A stretch of DNA of 64,000 bases, from assembly GCF_000974985.2 (NCBI RefSeq), contig NZ_LAVA02000017.1, forward strand, positions 1-64,000, given 5' to 3'. The notes beneath the pieces are model-generated. The model was not told where the DNA came from. It saw nothing but the letters and a program-made list of their open reading frames with translations, and ran no database searches. This DNA is from Streptomyces mangrovisoli. GTDB taxonomy: Bacteria > Actinomycetota > Actinomycetes > Streptomycetales > Streptomycetaceae. The position numbers and the translations under genes are program-made. Of the stretch, positions 34,832 to 43,188 are shown piece after piece. Every line of letters starts with the position of its first letter. The first letter of the stretch is position 1.

Positions 34832-35313
34832 CGCGCTCCGCCTCCTTCCACGCTCGTGCTCAGGATGTCGGCGAACGCGGCCGTGATGTCGCCTGCGTCG
34901 GGCAGCCAGCCCCACTGGCCGTTCGGGTTGCACTCGATGAACACCCAGTGCTGGGCTGCTTCGCCGTCGCCGGTCAGGGCGAAGTCGAAGCAGCCGAAGA
35001 CCAGGGAGAATGCGGTCAGATAGCTGTGCAGTGCGGATTCGACGGCGGCCGGGACGGCGATGGGAGCGTGCAGCAGCCGGCCCCAGTCACCGCGGCGCCA
35101 GTTCAGCGCGCCGTCCGGCGCGGCGATCTGCTGGGCACACACGCGGCGGCCCACCACGGTGACGCGGACGTCACCGGTCTTGGGGATCTCCGCCCGGAAC
35201 AGGTGGGCGGTCACCGCGAGGGAGTCGTCGAAGGAGCCGGAGTAGACACGCTGGGCCCAGACTCGACCTGCTCCGCAGACGCATCCTGCACAGCCCATGA
35301 CCGGCAGCGTCAC
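34828..35313 (-). pseudogene. Truncated ATP-grasp peptide ligase (graspetide maturase-like)
   Basis: Only the C-terminal half of an ATP-grasp ligase remains. LAVTAHLFRAEIPKTGDVRV marks the start of the third subdomain. VVGRRVCAQQIAAP and the ATP/Mg motif HWVFIECNPNGQWGWLPDAG (the ExNPNGQW signature of the ribosomal-peptide ligases) are intact. The family has about 310-330 residues; about 140 recognisable ones are left here. Homology begins near 35250, and there is no ATP-binding N-terminal domain and no precursor peptide gene before the desaturase gene at 35385. The 3' end overlaps the methyltransferase start as in intact clusters. An ATG at 35313 could still start a short product. Confidence 0.75.
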
Positions 35314-35384
35314 AAGATCGCCGACAGAGCCGAATTACATGATCGCCCACAGTACGGCCGAAAGATCTGAACCAGTACCAAGGA

Positions 35385-36503
35385 TCAGGCCGCGACGAGC
35401 TCCTGCTCGTGGTCCGGCGTCTTGACCTTGGGCTTCTTGTTCGGCAGCGAGAGCCGGAAGACCTTGTGCCACGCGGAGAACACCTGCTTGGGCAGCGGCC
35501 CGGTGACGTACTCCAGCTCGTACTTTTCGAACAGGGCGCGCACCTTCACCGCGACCTCGGCGTACCGGTTGCTCGGCAGGTCCGGGAACAGGTGGTGCTC
35601 GATCTGGTGCGAGAGGTTGCCGGTCATGAAGTGCATGGCCCTGCTGCCGCTGATGTTCGCCGAGCCCATCATCTGGCGCAGGTACCACTGGCCGCGTGTC
35701 TCGCCCTTGATCGACCGGCGCTCGAAGACCTGCACGCCCTCGGGGAAGTGCCCGCACATGATGACCGAGTGGGACCAGATGTTGCGGACCAGGTTCGCGG
35801 TGAACGTGGCGGCGAGCGTGGGGAGGAAGGACGGGCCCGACAGCAGCGGGTGGATCACGTAGTCCTTGAGGACCTGCTTGCGGATCTTGCGGCCCACGGC
35901 CCTGGCCCGCGCGCGGAACTCCGGGTTGTTGCGGCGGCGCTTGTGCAGGTTCCTGCCGAGCTCCAGGTCGTAGGCTGCGATGCCGTACTCGAAGAAGCAG
36001 GCGTTGAGGAAGTTCCACAGCGGCTGGCCGAGGTGGAACGGGTGCCACTTCTGGTCCTCGTCGACGCGCATGATGCCGTAGCCGAGGTCGTTGTCCTTGC
36101 CGATCACGTTGGTGTACGTGTGGTGCAGCTCGTTGTGCGAGTGCTTCCACTGGTCGGCCGGCGAGACGTGGTCCCATTCCCAGGTGGTGGAGTGGATCTT
36201 CGGGTCCCGCATCCAATCCCACTGGCCGTGCAGGATGTTGTGGCCGATCTCCATGTTGTCCATGATCTTCGCCACGGACAGTCCGGCGGTGCCGAGCAGC
36301 CAGGCCGGCGGGAAGAGCGAGAACAGCAGTACGCCCCTGCTGGCCATCTCGAGCTTGCGCTGCGCCGAGATGACCTTGCGGATGTAGGCGGCGTCCTTCT
36401 CCCCCCGGCTGGCGATCACCTCGTCGCGGATCGCGTCCAGCTCGCGGCCGAGCTCCTCGATCTGCTCCGCGGTCAGGTGGGCGGTGGGGTCGATGGCGGT
36501 CAA
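35385..36503 (-). CDS. Membrane fatty-acid desaturase
   Basis: A 372-residue acyl desaturase with all three histidine boxes: H88NILH92, HNELHHTYTN (about 123-132), and QIEHHLFP near residue 325. Hydrophobic spans flank the boxes, for example RGVLLFSLFPPAWLLGTAGL. I place the start at a TTG (36503) because AGGAG lies four bases upstream and the protein then begins TAIDPTAHL. Longer in-frame readings run through the reductase gene. It introduces a double bond into membrane acyl chains, using electrons from the adjacent ferredoxin reductase 7 bases upstream. The trio with a PucR gene is common in Streptomyces. Confidence 0.9.
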   Translation of the reverse strand: MTAIDPTAHLTAEQIEELGRELDAIRDEVIASRGEKDAAYIRKVISAQRKLEMASRGVLLFSLFPPAWLLGTAGLSVAKIMDNMEIGHNILHGQWDWMRDPKIHSTTWEWDHVSPADQWKHSHNELHHTYTNVIGKDNDLGYGIMRVDEDQKWHPFHLGQPLWNFLNACFFEYGIAAYDLELGRNLHKRRRNNPEFRARARAVGRKIRKQVLKDYVIHPLLSGPSFLPTLAATFTANLVRNIWSHSVIMCGHFPEGVQVFERRSIKGETRGQWYLRQMMGSANISGSRAMHFMTGNLSHQIEHHLFPDLPSNRYAEVAVKVRALFEKYELEYVTGPLPKQVFSAWHKVFRLSLPNKKPKVKTPDHEQELVAA

Positions 36504-36510
36504 GGTGCTC

Positions 36511-37566
36511 CTACCGTTCGATGTCGCAGGGGCCCGCGGCGGCGGACACGCAGGTCTGGATGAGGACGCCTGGCTCGGCCTCGGTGATCTCGCCGGTGCG
36601 CAGGTCGCGGACGGCGCCCGCCTTGAGCGGCGTGACGCAGCCGAAGCAGATGCCCATGCGGCACCCGGAGGGCATGAGCACGCCGGCCTCCTCGCCGACG
36701 TCCAGCAACGGCGTGGCGCCGTCCGCGTCGGCGGTCCTGCCGGTGGCGCTGAAGGTGACCGTGCCGCCGTCGCCGGTGACGACGATGCCGGGGCGGAAGC
36801 GTTCGGTGTGCAGGCGCTCGTGCACGCCGTGCTCGGCCCAGTGCTTCTCGGCGGCGTCGAGCAGTCCCGCGGGCCCGCAGGCCCAGGTCTCGCGCTCGGC
36901 CCAGTCGGGCACGAGTTCGTCGAGACGGGCGATGTCGAGCATGCCGTCCGTGTCGGTGTGCACCTCGGTGAGCCGCAGCTTCTTGTCCGCGACCAGGTCA
37001 TGCAGTTCGTTGCGGAAGATCACGTCCTGCGGCCGTGGCGCGCAATGGACCATGACGACGTCGTCGAACTCGGTGTCGCGCAGCATGCCCATCACGGGCG
37101 TGATGCCGCTGCCGGCCGTCAGGTAGAGCACCTTGGCGGGCTTGGCACGCGGCAGTACGAAGTCGCCGGTCGGCTGGTCGAGCTGGATCAGTGTGCCCGG
37201 CAGCGCGCCGCGGACCAGGTGGTTGCTGACCTTGCCGTCCGGGATCGCCTTCACGGTGATCGTGACGCGGCCGTCCTCGCGGTTCGTCGGCGAGGTGATG
37301 GAGTAGGCGCGCCACAGGCGCACCCCGTCGACGTCGACCCCGACCCGCACGTACTGGCCGGCTGTGTGGCCGCGCCAGCCCCGTCCCGGTCTGATCACGA
37401 TGGTCGCGGCGTCCCCCGTCTCGGGGTGCACGGCCTCGATGCGCCCCCGCAGGTCGGCGCCCGCGCGCAGCGGGCTGACCAGGTCGAGGTAGTCCGACGG
37501 CAGCAGCGGCGTCGTGACCATCTCCAGCAGTTTCCACGCCCTGCTGCGGAGGGCTGTACTCGTCAT
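36511..37566 (-). CDS. Flavodoxin-reductase-type electron donor with 2Fe-2S domain
   Basis: A 351-residue fusion. An FAD-binding domain (WRGHTAGQYVRVGVDVDGV and RAYSITSPTNREDGRVTITV) is followed by an NAD(P) domain (KVLYLTAGSGITPVMGMLRD and ACGPAGLLDAAEKHWAEHG), and then a plant-type 2Fe-2S ferredoxin domain with GCRMGICFGC and the fourth Cys in IQTC. The ATG is at 37566. It hands electrons to the desaturase encoded 7 bases downstream. Related desaturase partners in actinobacteria have the same order of domains. Confidence 0.9.
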   Translation of the reverse strand: MTSTALRSRAWKLLEMVTTPLLPSDYLDLVSPLRAGADLRGRIEAVHPETGDAATIVIRPGRGWRGHTAGQYVRVGVDVDGVRLWRAYSITSPTNREDGRVTITVKAIPDGKVSNHLVRGALPGTLIQLDQPTGDFVLPRAKPAKVLYLTAGSGITPVMGMLRDTEFDDVVMVHCAPRPQDVIFRNELHDLVADKKLRLTEVHTDTDGMLDIARLDELVPDWAERETWACGPAGLLDAAEKHWAEHGVHERLHTERFRPGIVVTGDGGTVTFSATGRTADADGATPLLDVGEEAGVLMPSGCRMGICFGCVTPLKAGAVRDLRTGEITEAEPGVLIQTCVSAAAGPCDIER

Positions 37567-37597
37567 GGCCCCAGCTTGCTGCGTCTCAGGGCGTAAA

Positions 37598-37613
37598 GTC
37601 CTGACCGCAGGAC
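37598..37613. promoter_or_regulatory. Inverted repeat in desaturase/PucR divergent promoter
   Basis: GTCCTG and CAGGAC flank ACCG. It lies in the 87-base gap between the reductase start (37566) and the regulator start (37654), the expected place for the regulator's operator. Confidence 0.5.
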
Positions 37614-37653
37614 GTGAATCTGGTGGGTGGAATTGTTCGCAGGGAATAAAAAC

Positions 37654-38793
37654 GTGAGCCATGCAATCCGGAGGGCCAGCGAGCTGGCCCTGGACGAGAC
37701 GACGGTCACCGCACTTCGGGCCGCGCTGAAGACCACCGCCGACGAGGTCGTCCAGGCGATCATCGACGAAGTCCCCTCCTACGCCAACGCCCTGTCGGGC
37801 CACATGGGCGCCACCATCCGCCGGGCCGTACGCACCGCCCTGGGGCACTACCTGGACCTCGCGAGCGGGAACGCCACGGGCGGCGACGGCGGCGACGCCG
37901 CCTACGAGCTGGGCCGCGGCGAGGTCCGCGACGGCCGTTCGATGGACGCCCTGCTCAGCGCCTACCGCGTCGGCGCCCGCGTGGCCTGGCGATGCCTGGC
38001 AGCGGGTGCCGTACCCGCGGGTCTGCCCGCCGCCGAGGTCGCCAAGTTCGCCGAGCTGACCTTCGCCTACATCGACGAGCTCTCCGCCGCGAGCGCCGCG
38101 GGCCACGCCGACGAACTGGCCGCCCGGGGCAGGGCCCACGAACGCCACCTCGAACACCTGGCCCGCGACCTCCTCGCCGGCGCGAGCCCGGACGTGCTGC
38201 TGGCCTCCGCCCAACGGGCCGGGTGGCAGCCTCCGCTTTCACTCACCGCGGTCCTGCTGCCCGCCGCCCAGGCCCGGCCTGCCTACCGCGCGCTCGACCC
38301 GGGCACCCTCGTCCTCGACGATCTTCCGGACGCCACCGGTGTGCTGCTCGTCCCCGATGTCGACCGGCCACATCTCTTGCGGCACCTGACCGACCGTGCC
38401 GCCGTGGTCGGTCCGGCCCGGCCATGGACCCGTGCGTCCGCCTCGTACGCGCGAGCCGTACGCGCGCGCTCCCTCTCCCCTGATATTCGCGACACCGAGG
38501 AGCACCTGGCCGAGCTGGTGCTGAGCGCCGACGTGGACGCGTTCGCAGATCTGCGGGCCCGAGCCCTCGCACCGTTGCGGGCCTTGCCTGTCGCGACGGC
38601 AGCGCGGTTGGAGGAGACGTTGCGGGAGTGGCTGCTGCACCAGGGCAGGCGGGACGAGGTGGCGGCGGCGCTGTTCGTCCATCCCCAGACAGTCCGGTAC
38701 CGGATGTCGCAGCTGCGGGAACTGTATCCGGATCTCACATCACCACACCGGGTCCTTGAACTGACGCTGGCGGTCGGTCTTCGGGTCAGCTGA
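37654..38793 (+). CDS. PucR-like helix-turn-helix transcriptional regulator
   Basis: A 379-residue regulator with a helical N-terminal domain of the RsbT co-antagonist/CdaR type (VVQAIIDEVPSYANALSGH and GRSMDALLSAYRVGARVAWR) and a C-terminal PucR HTH (LREWLLHQGRRDEVAAALFV and HPQTVRYRMSQLRELYP, about residues 325-365). I chose GTG 37654 because AGGGAA lies seven bases upstream; a GTG at 37627 is possible. Divergent from the reductase-desaturase operon with an inverted repeat between them, it most likely controls membrane-lipid desaturation. Confidence 0.85.
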   Translation: MSHAIRRASELALDETTVTALRAALKTTADEVVQAIIDEVPSYANALSGHMGATIRRAVRTALGHYLDLASGNATGGDGGDAAYELGRGEVRDGRSMDALLSAYRVGARVAWRCLAAGAVPAGLPAAEVAKFAELTFAYIDELSAASAAGHADELAARGRAHERHLEHLARDLLAGASPDVLLASAQRAGWQPPLSLTAVLLPAAQARPAYRALDPGTLVLDDLPDATGVLLVPDVDRPHLLRHLTDRAAVVGPARPWTRASASYARAVRARSLSPDIRDTEEHLAELVLSADVDAFADLRARALAPLRALPVATAARLEETLREWLLHQGRRDEVAAALFVHPQTVRYRMSQLRELYPDLTSPHRVLELTLAVGLRVS

Positions 38794-38809
38794 CGCGTGC
38801 CACGACCGC

Positions 38810-39193
38810 TCACGACCGCTCACGCCAGCGGTCCAGGAATTGCGGCGAGGCGGCTTCCTCGGTCCAGCAGTGGGGCAGGCCCTCGGCCATGAAGCAAATC
38901 GCCACGGCCCCCCGTCGTGTGGGCGGGCGGTAGCCGGTTCAGCTCGTCTCGGGCATCGGCACTCAGCTGGTCCTCGGCTTCGAACTCGTCGTCGTCCAAG
39001 ACGGCGAACGTCTCCGCCGTGAACGTCTCGGTGCAGAAGTACAACAGCCGCGCGCTGCACTTGCCGACGAGGCCGATGAAGTCGGCTGCGCTGACCTCGT
39101 CACCGGTCAGCCGGACGTACCGGCCCTCTGCGCCGGGTAGAGCAGCCAGCGGTGTCAGCCCCCTCGCCTGAGCCAACGCGGGACCTCGTCCAT
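38810..39193 (-). pseudogene. Frameshifted gene of unknown function
   Basis: A coding-like sequence in two frames. From about 39170 it reads LTPLAALPGAEGRYVRLTGD and continues to CSARLLYFCTETFTAETFAV and DELNRLPPAHTTG. After a frame change near 38925 it goes on GAVAICFMAEGLPHCWTEEA and stops at 38810. An ATG at 39193 (MDEVP) is in yet another frame. Amino-acid composition and conserved-looking Trp/Cys residues suggest a real ancestral gene of about 125 residues. I cannot name the family. The region is close to the PucR gene end. Confidence 0.45.
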
Positions 39194-39585
39194 GGACGCG
39201 ACCAGCCGAGGCTGCTCCCCGCCACAACTCTGTCAGCCGACCAGCGCACAAAGCGGCTGGAGGAAACGGCCCAGGTTCAACCAGTCGCTGTGCACGACGG
39301 AGTCGGTGTACGCCAAGGCGCCCATGGCCCTCGGCTGGTTGTAGGCGAGGTCGGGCGGACGCAAGCAATGATCCAGGACGCCAGTCGGGCACCTGCCCGG
39401 CCCTGCGCAATGCGCCGTGATGATCACCTGCCTCGGTTGAGGACACGGCGGCTCCTCGGACCGGTGGGAATACGAGCGCGGGTATGCAGCGTTTGCAAGC
39501 GGCGAAACTGCGGACAAGCCGGCAGCTTCCCGCAGCAGGCGCTCACTCCGTAAAACACCTGGTCACGCGTTGAGGAGACACCTTC
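39194..39585. other. Stretch without a firm gene
   Basis: A minus-strand frame ending near 39233 contains MGALAYTDSVVHSDWLNLGR, which looks like a fragment of a protein, but no start or family could be found. The right end holds the promoter and ribosome-binding site of the next gene. Confidence 0.4.
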
Positions 39586-40695
39586 GTGAGCACGCTCTTC
39601 GAGCCACTTACCCTTCGGTCGCTGACGATCCCGAACCGGATCTGGATGGCCGCCATGTGCCAGTACAGCGCCGCTCCGGACGGTGACCAGGCGGGTGTGC
39701 CGAACGACTGGCATTTCACGCACCTCGCGGCGCGTGCCACCGGGGGCGCCGGGCTGATCATTACCGAGGCCGCCGCGGTCAGCCCCGAAGGCCGCATCAG
39801 TCCCTACGACCTCGGCATTTGGAACGACACCCAGGCCGAGGGCTTCCGACGGATCACCGCGTTCCTGAAGTCCCAGGGCACAGTGCCGGGTATCCAGCTC
39901 GCTCATGCAGGCCGCAAGGCCTCCACCGAGCGGACCTGGATCGACCGTGGCGCCCCGATCCCCCCGAGCGAGGAACACGGTTGGACCCCGGTGGGCCCGA
40001 GTGCCGCCCCGTTCGGGACGGCGTCCACCACGCCCGAGGAGCTCTCGGTTAAGGAGATCAGCCGCATCGTGGAGGCCTTCGCGCAGGCCGCGCAGCGAGC
40101 CCGGGACGCCGGATTCCAGGTGGCAGAGATCCACGGTGCGCACGGCTACTTGATCCACCAGTTCCTCTCCCCGCACAGCAACCACCGCACCGACGCCTAC
40201 GGCGCCGACTTCGCCGGCCGCACCCGTTTCGCTCTGGAGGTCGTTGACGCCGTCCGCGCCGTCTGGCCTGCTGACCTGCCTGTCCTTTTCCGAGTCTCGG
40301 CCACTGACTGGCTCCAGGAGACCGGCGACGCCGACCGCGAAGGATGGACCGCGGACGACACCGTACGCCTGGCGAAGGAACTCCGCGCCCGCGGCGTCGA
40401 CCTCCTCGATGTCTCCACCGGCGGAAACGTGCCCGACGCGAAGATCCCGGTCGCCCCCGACTACCAGGTGCCCTACGCCAGCCGCGTCCGCACGGAGGCC
40501 GACATGTCTGTCGCCGCCGTAGGTCTGATCACCGAGCCCGACCAGGCTCAGGCGATTCTCGCTTCCGACAAGGCCGACGCAATCCTTCTCGGCCGGGCGC
40601 TGCTGCGCGACCCGTACTGGCCCCGGCACGCGGCCGCGGCGCTGGGAGGGACGGTGCCCACCCCCGTCCAGTACCACCGCGCCCAGGGGGTGTGA
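39586..40695 (+). CDS. Old yellow enzyme-type NADH:flavin oxidoreductase (YqjM-like)
   Basis: A 369-residue FMN TIM-barrel ene-reductase. RIWMAAMCQYSAAPDGDQAG contains the Cys that tunes the flavin in YqjM-type enzymes. GIQLAHAGRKAS holds the FMN contact, and IHGAHGYLIHQFLSPHSNHR carries the His pair that binds the carbonyl. RVSATDW and AILLGRALLRDPYWP are C-terminal markers. It reduces activated C=C bonds with NAD(P)H. The final residues (QYHRAQGV) end at a TGA that belongs to an IS3 end (see 40693), so the natural C-terminus may have been slightly altered by insertion. Confidence 0.9.
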   Translation: MSTLFEPLTLRSLTIPNRIWMAAMCQYSAAPDGDQAGVPNDWHFTHLAARATGGAGLIITEAAAVSPEGRISPYDLGIWNDTQAEGFRRITAFLKSQGTVPGIQLAHAGRKASTERTWIDRGAPIPPSEEHGWTPVGPSAAPFGTASTTPEELSVKEISRIVEAFAQAAQRARDAGFQVAEIHGAHGYLIHQFLSPHSNHRTDAYGADFAGRTRFALEVVDAVRAVWPADLPVLFRVSATDWLQETGDADREGWTADDTVRLAKELRARGVDLLDVSTGGNVPDAKIPVAPDYQVPYASRVRTEADMSVAAVGLITEPDQAQAILASDKADAILLGRALLRDPYWPRHAAAALGGTVPTPVQYHRAQGV

Positions 40696-40960
40696 GTTGC
40701 CCCGAGTTTCGTGGAGTCCGATCGTGATGGTTCAGGCGGACTGCGGGGCTTGCTCCCGGCTCTGCCAGAAGTCGTCTTCGTACTCGGCCGGTGGCACGTA
40801 GTCGAGTGCGGAGTGGAGGCGCTCTTCGCTGTACCACGCGATCCACGGGAGGATCGCCCGCTCGACCTGGTCGACGTCCCTCCAGGGGCCCTGCATCTCG
40901 ATCAACTCCGCTTTGAAGGTGCCGTTCAGGGCCTCGGCCATCGCGTTGGCCGGCCCCCGG
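40693..40960 (-). mobile_element. IS3-family remnant with transposase C-terminus
   Basis: The left edge TGAGTTGCCCCGAGTTTCGT looks like an IS3-type terminal repeat. On the minus strand, 40732 to about 40960 encodes the last part of an IS3 OrfB integrase: NAMAEALNGTFKAELIEMQG, ERAILPWIAWYSEERLHSAL and DYVPPAEYEDDFW. The DDE catalytic core before it is missing, so the element cannot move by itself. It overlaps the stop codon of the flavin oxidoreductase. Confidence 0.75.
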
Positions 40961-40988
40961 ACGGGGTGTGCTGTCGGTGCCCGGGGGT

Positions 40989-41792
40989 TCAGAAGCTGGC
41001 GAGGAGTTGCAGGCGTTCCGCGCTGGGTGAGTCCTGGTCGGCGTGGTAGACGACGAGCAGTTGCCGTGCCTCTGGCCTGAGGAACTTCTCGTAGCGCAGT
41101 TCGAGCTGCCCGACCAGGGGATGGTCGAACCGCGTGTGACCGGCGGCGCGTCGGCGTACTTCCCGTTTGGCCCACAGCGCGCGGAAGCGATCGCTGGCTA
41201 CCGTCAATTCGCCGATGGTTTCCAGGAGTTCGGGATCGGCGTCGTCGATGCCGAGGGTCGCGCGGAGTCCGGAAACGGCTTTGGCGGTCACGTCGTCCCA
41301 TTCGGGATAGAGGCCGCGCATCTCGGGTTCGAGGAACACGGCTCGCAAGGGGTTGCTCCCCACGGCGAAGAACGGGCACAGGGCCACGGCCAGGCGGTTG
41401 GCGGCGACGACGCGGCCGGCTGTCCCCTGGGCGTAGGCGGGTGTGCGGGGCCAGCTGTCGAGCAGGGGCTGGAGGTCGGCTTGGCCCGTCGGGGAGCGGC
41501 GACGGCGTCGCCGGGCCGGGGGTGTGGGGTGGGCGAGGCGGTGCAGGTAGGCGACGGCGTCGTCGTCGAGTCGCAGTGCGGCGGCCAGGCTTTCGAGGAT
41601 CTGGTCGGAGGGGTGCCGGTTGCGGCCCTGTTCCAGGCGCAGGTAGTACTCCGGGCTGATGCCGGCGAGGTGGGCGACCTCCTCTCGGCGCAGCCCTGGT
41701 ACACGGCGGCGCGCTCCGGCGGGCAGGCCGGCCTCCTGGGGGCTGAGCTGTTCGCGCCGCGCCCGCAGGAAGTGGCCGAGGGTGTCCGCCAT
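40989..41792 (-). CDS. XRE-family regulator with MmyB-like ligand domain
   Basis: A 267-residue protein. The N-terminal XRE helix-turn-helix is LRREEVAHLAGISPEYYLRL with EQGRNRHPS after it, about residues 33-60. The C-terminal MmyB-type domain (PLLDSWPRTPAYAQGTAGRV and HPLVGQLELRYEKFL) is thought to bind a small hydrophobic ligand. ATG 41792 is chosen because AAGGA is nine bases upstream; ATG 41801 is too close to it. It is 18 bases downstream of a reductase gene on the same strand, and in Streptomyces such pairs are usually regulator plus its own target enzyme. Confidence 0.88.
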   Translation of the reverse strand: MADTLGHFLRARREQLSPQEAGLPAGARRRVPGLRREEVAHLAGISPEYYLRLEQGRNRHPSDQILESLAAALRLDDDAVAYLHRLAHPTPPARRRRRRSPTGQADLQPLLDSWPRTPAYAQGTAGRVVAANRLAVALCPFFAVGSNPLRAVFLEPEMRGLYPEWDDVTAKAVSGLRATLGIDDADPELLETIGELTVASDRFRALWAKREVRRRAAGHTRFDHPLVGQLELRYEKFLRPEARQLLVVYHADQDSPSAERLQLLASF

Positions 41793-41810
41793 GTCGTTCA
41801 TCCTTCGACG

Positions 41811-42839
41811 TTAGTCGGCGAGCAGGCCGAGCCGCACCAGACTGCGTGCGCTCGCGAGGACACTCTCCTCGTTGGAGCGCGGTGCCCAGTCCAGCTGCTC
41901 ACGGGCCTTGGCGTTGTCGGCCCGGCGGACCACGCCCAGCTGGGGCACCGTCTCGCGCAGCTGCGGGCTGGCGATGGACAGCAGCCGCAGCAGCCAGGCG
42001 GGGGCCGACCGGGTGGGGGCCTTCGCGGCCGCCTCGCCCAGCTGGGAGCGCAGGGCGAGCGCGATCTGCTGGAAGGAGATCGGCTCGCCTGCCAGCGCCA
42101 GGTATCGCTGTCCGGCGGCAGCCGGCGAGGTCATCGCCTTGATGTGCAGTTCGGCGACGTCCCGGACGTCGACGGTGTTGGTCCGGATCGGCGGTGCCGC
42201 ACGCATGGCCCCGGTGAGCATGGAGTGGATGATGCGGACGGAGCCGGCGTAGTCGGGACCGAGTACCGGACCGAAGATTCCGACCGGGTTGATCGTGGTG
42301 AGTTCCAGACCGTTGCCCTCGGCGGCGACGAAATCCCAGGCGGCACGCTCGGCGACGGCCTTCGACTTGACGTACGGGGTCACGCCGGGCCCGTCCAGGT
42401 TCGTCCAGTCGGCTTCGGTGAAGACCCGGTCCGTCGGGCCGTGGCCGTAGCCCACCGCGGCGAACGAGGACGTCAGCACGACCCGCCTGACGCCGGCGTC
42501 CCGCGCGGCCCGCAGCACTCGCAACGCACCGTCGCGGGCCGGGACGATCAGTTCGTTCTCGTCCTTCGGGCGGGAGCCGGGGAACGGCGAAGCGATGTGC
42601 AGGACATGGTCGGCCCCGGCTACGGCGCGGTCCCACCCGGCGTCGGAGGTCAGGTCCGCCTCGACGTAGGAGACTCCCTCCCGCCCCGGCGCCCCGGCCA
42701 CGGCGAGCATCTTTTCGACGTCGGGCTGCCGCTTCAGCGAGCGCAGCGTGGTCGTGACCTTGTGTCCCGACGCCAGGAGCCGCGCGATGGTGTGGGAGCC
42801 CAGGAAGCCGGTCCCACCAGTGACGAGTACGTGTGCCAT
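41811..42839 (-). CDS. Extended SDR, dihydroflavonol-reductase-like aldehyde/ketone reductase
   Basis: A 342-residue extended short-chain dehydrogenase. The NADP motif is HVLVTGGTGFLGSHTIARLL at the very N-terminus. VVLTSSFAAVGYG holds the catalytic Ser, and the Tyr-x-x-x-Lys is in PYVKSKAVAERAAW. NPVGIFGPVLGPDYAGSVRI follows. Such enzymes reduce aldehydes or ketones to alcohols with NADPH. The ATG at 42839 fits the motif exactly, and additional upstream residues are not supported. The partner XRE gene follows. A broken HxlR gene lies upstream, which may have been its old regulator. Confidence 0.88.
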   Translation of the reverse strand: MAHVLVTGGTGFLGSHTIARLLASGHKVTTTLRSLKRQPDVEKMLAVAGAPGREGVSYVEADLTSDAGWDRAVAGADHVLHIASPFPGSRPKDENELIVPARDGALRVLRAARDAGVRRVVLTSSFAAVGYGHGPTDRVFTEADWTNLDGPGVTPYVKSKAVAERAAWDFVAAEGNGLELTTINPVGIFGPVLGPDYAGSVRIIHSMLTGAMRAAPPIRTNTVDVRDVAELHIKAMTSPAAAGQRYLALAGEPISFQQIALALRSQLGEAAAKAPTRSAPAWLLRLLSIASPQLRETVPQLGVVRRADNAKAREQLDWAPRSNEESVLASARSLVRLGLLAD

Positions 42840-43006
42840 GACGACAGGATCACCGCGCACGACCGCCCGTTCCAGATCCCGCCGATACTGGTACCCGCGG
42901 GGACAGGCATGACGTCCGTGGCCACGCCGTACGACAGGTCGACGCTCTGCTCAGAGGTCAGAGGTCAGAGGCGATCGTCCTTGCCTCGGCCATCGACGAA
43001 CTCCCG

Positions 43007-43188
43007 TCACCAGCACCTGTGATCCACGGCTGATCGGGGTGACGCGTCGGCGAGCCGGTTGCTGTGGTCGATCTCCGGCATGTGCGTCTCGGCCCAGACC
43101 CGCAGGGCGGAGAGCGGTTCCTCGAGGGACAGGCCGAGCTCGGTGAGCCGGTAGTGGACGGGGGGCGGCACGGTGGCCTCCACGCGCC
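43007..43188 (-). pseudogene. C-terminal fragment of HxlR-family regulator
   Basis: The frame reads RVEATVPPPVHYRLTELGLS then LEEPLSALRVWAETHMPEID, the wing and C-terminal helix of an HxlR winged-helix regulator. The recognition helix and N-terminus are absent. The fragment is joined directly to a truncated aminoglycoside-phosphotransferase-like gene at about 43185. HxlR genes often stand next to SDR genes such as the one at 41811, so a deletion probably removed most of an original regulator. Confidence 0.7.

Noticed and set aside
37567..38214. N-terminal extension of the ferredoxin reductase into the PucR region.
   Set aside because: The frame is open, but the conserved N-terminus starts at 37566 and the upstream codons are the antisense of the regulator.
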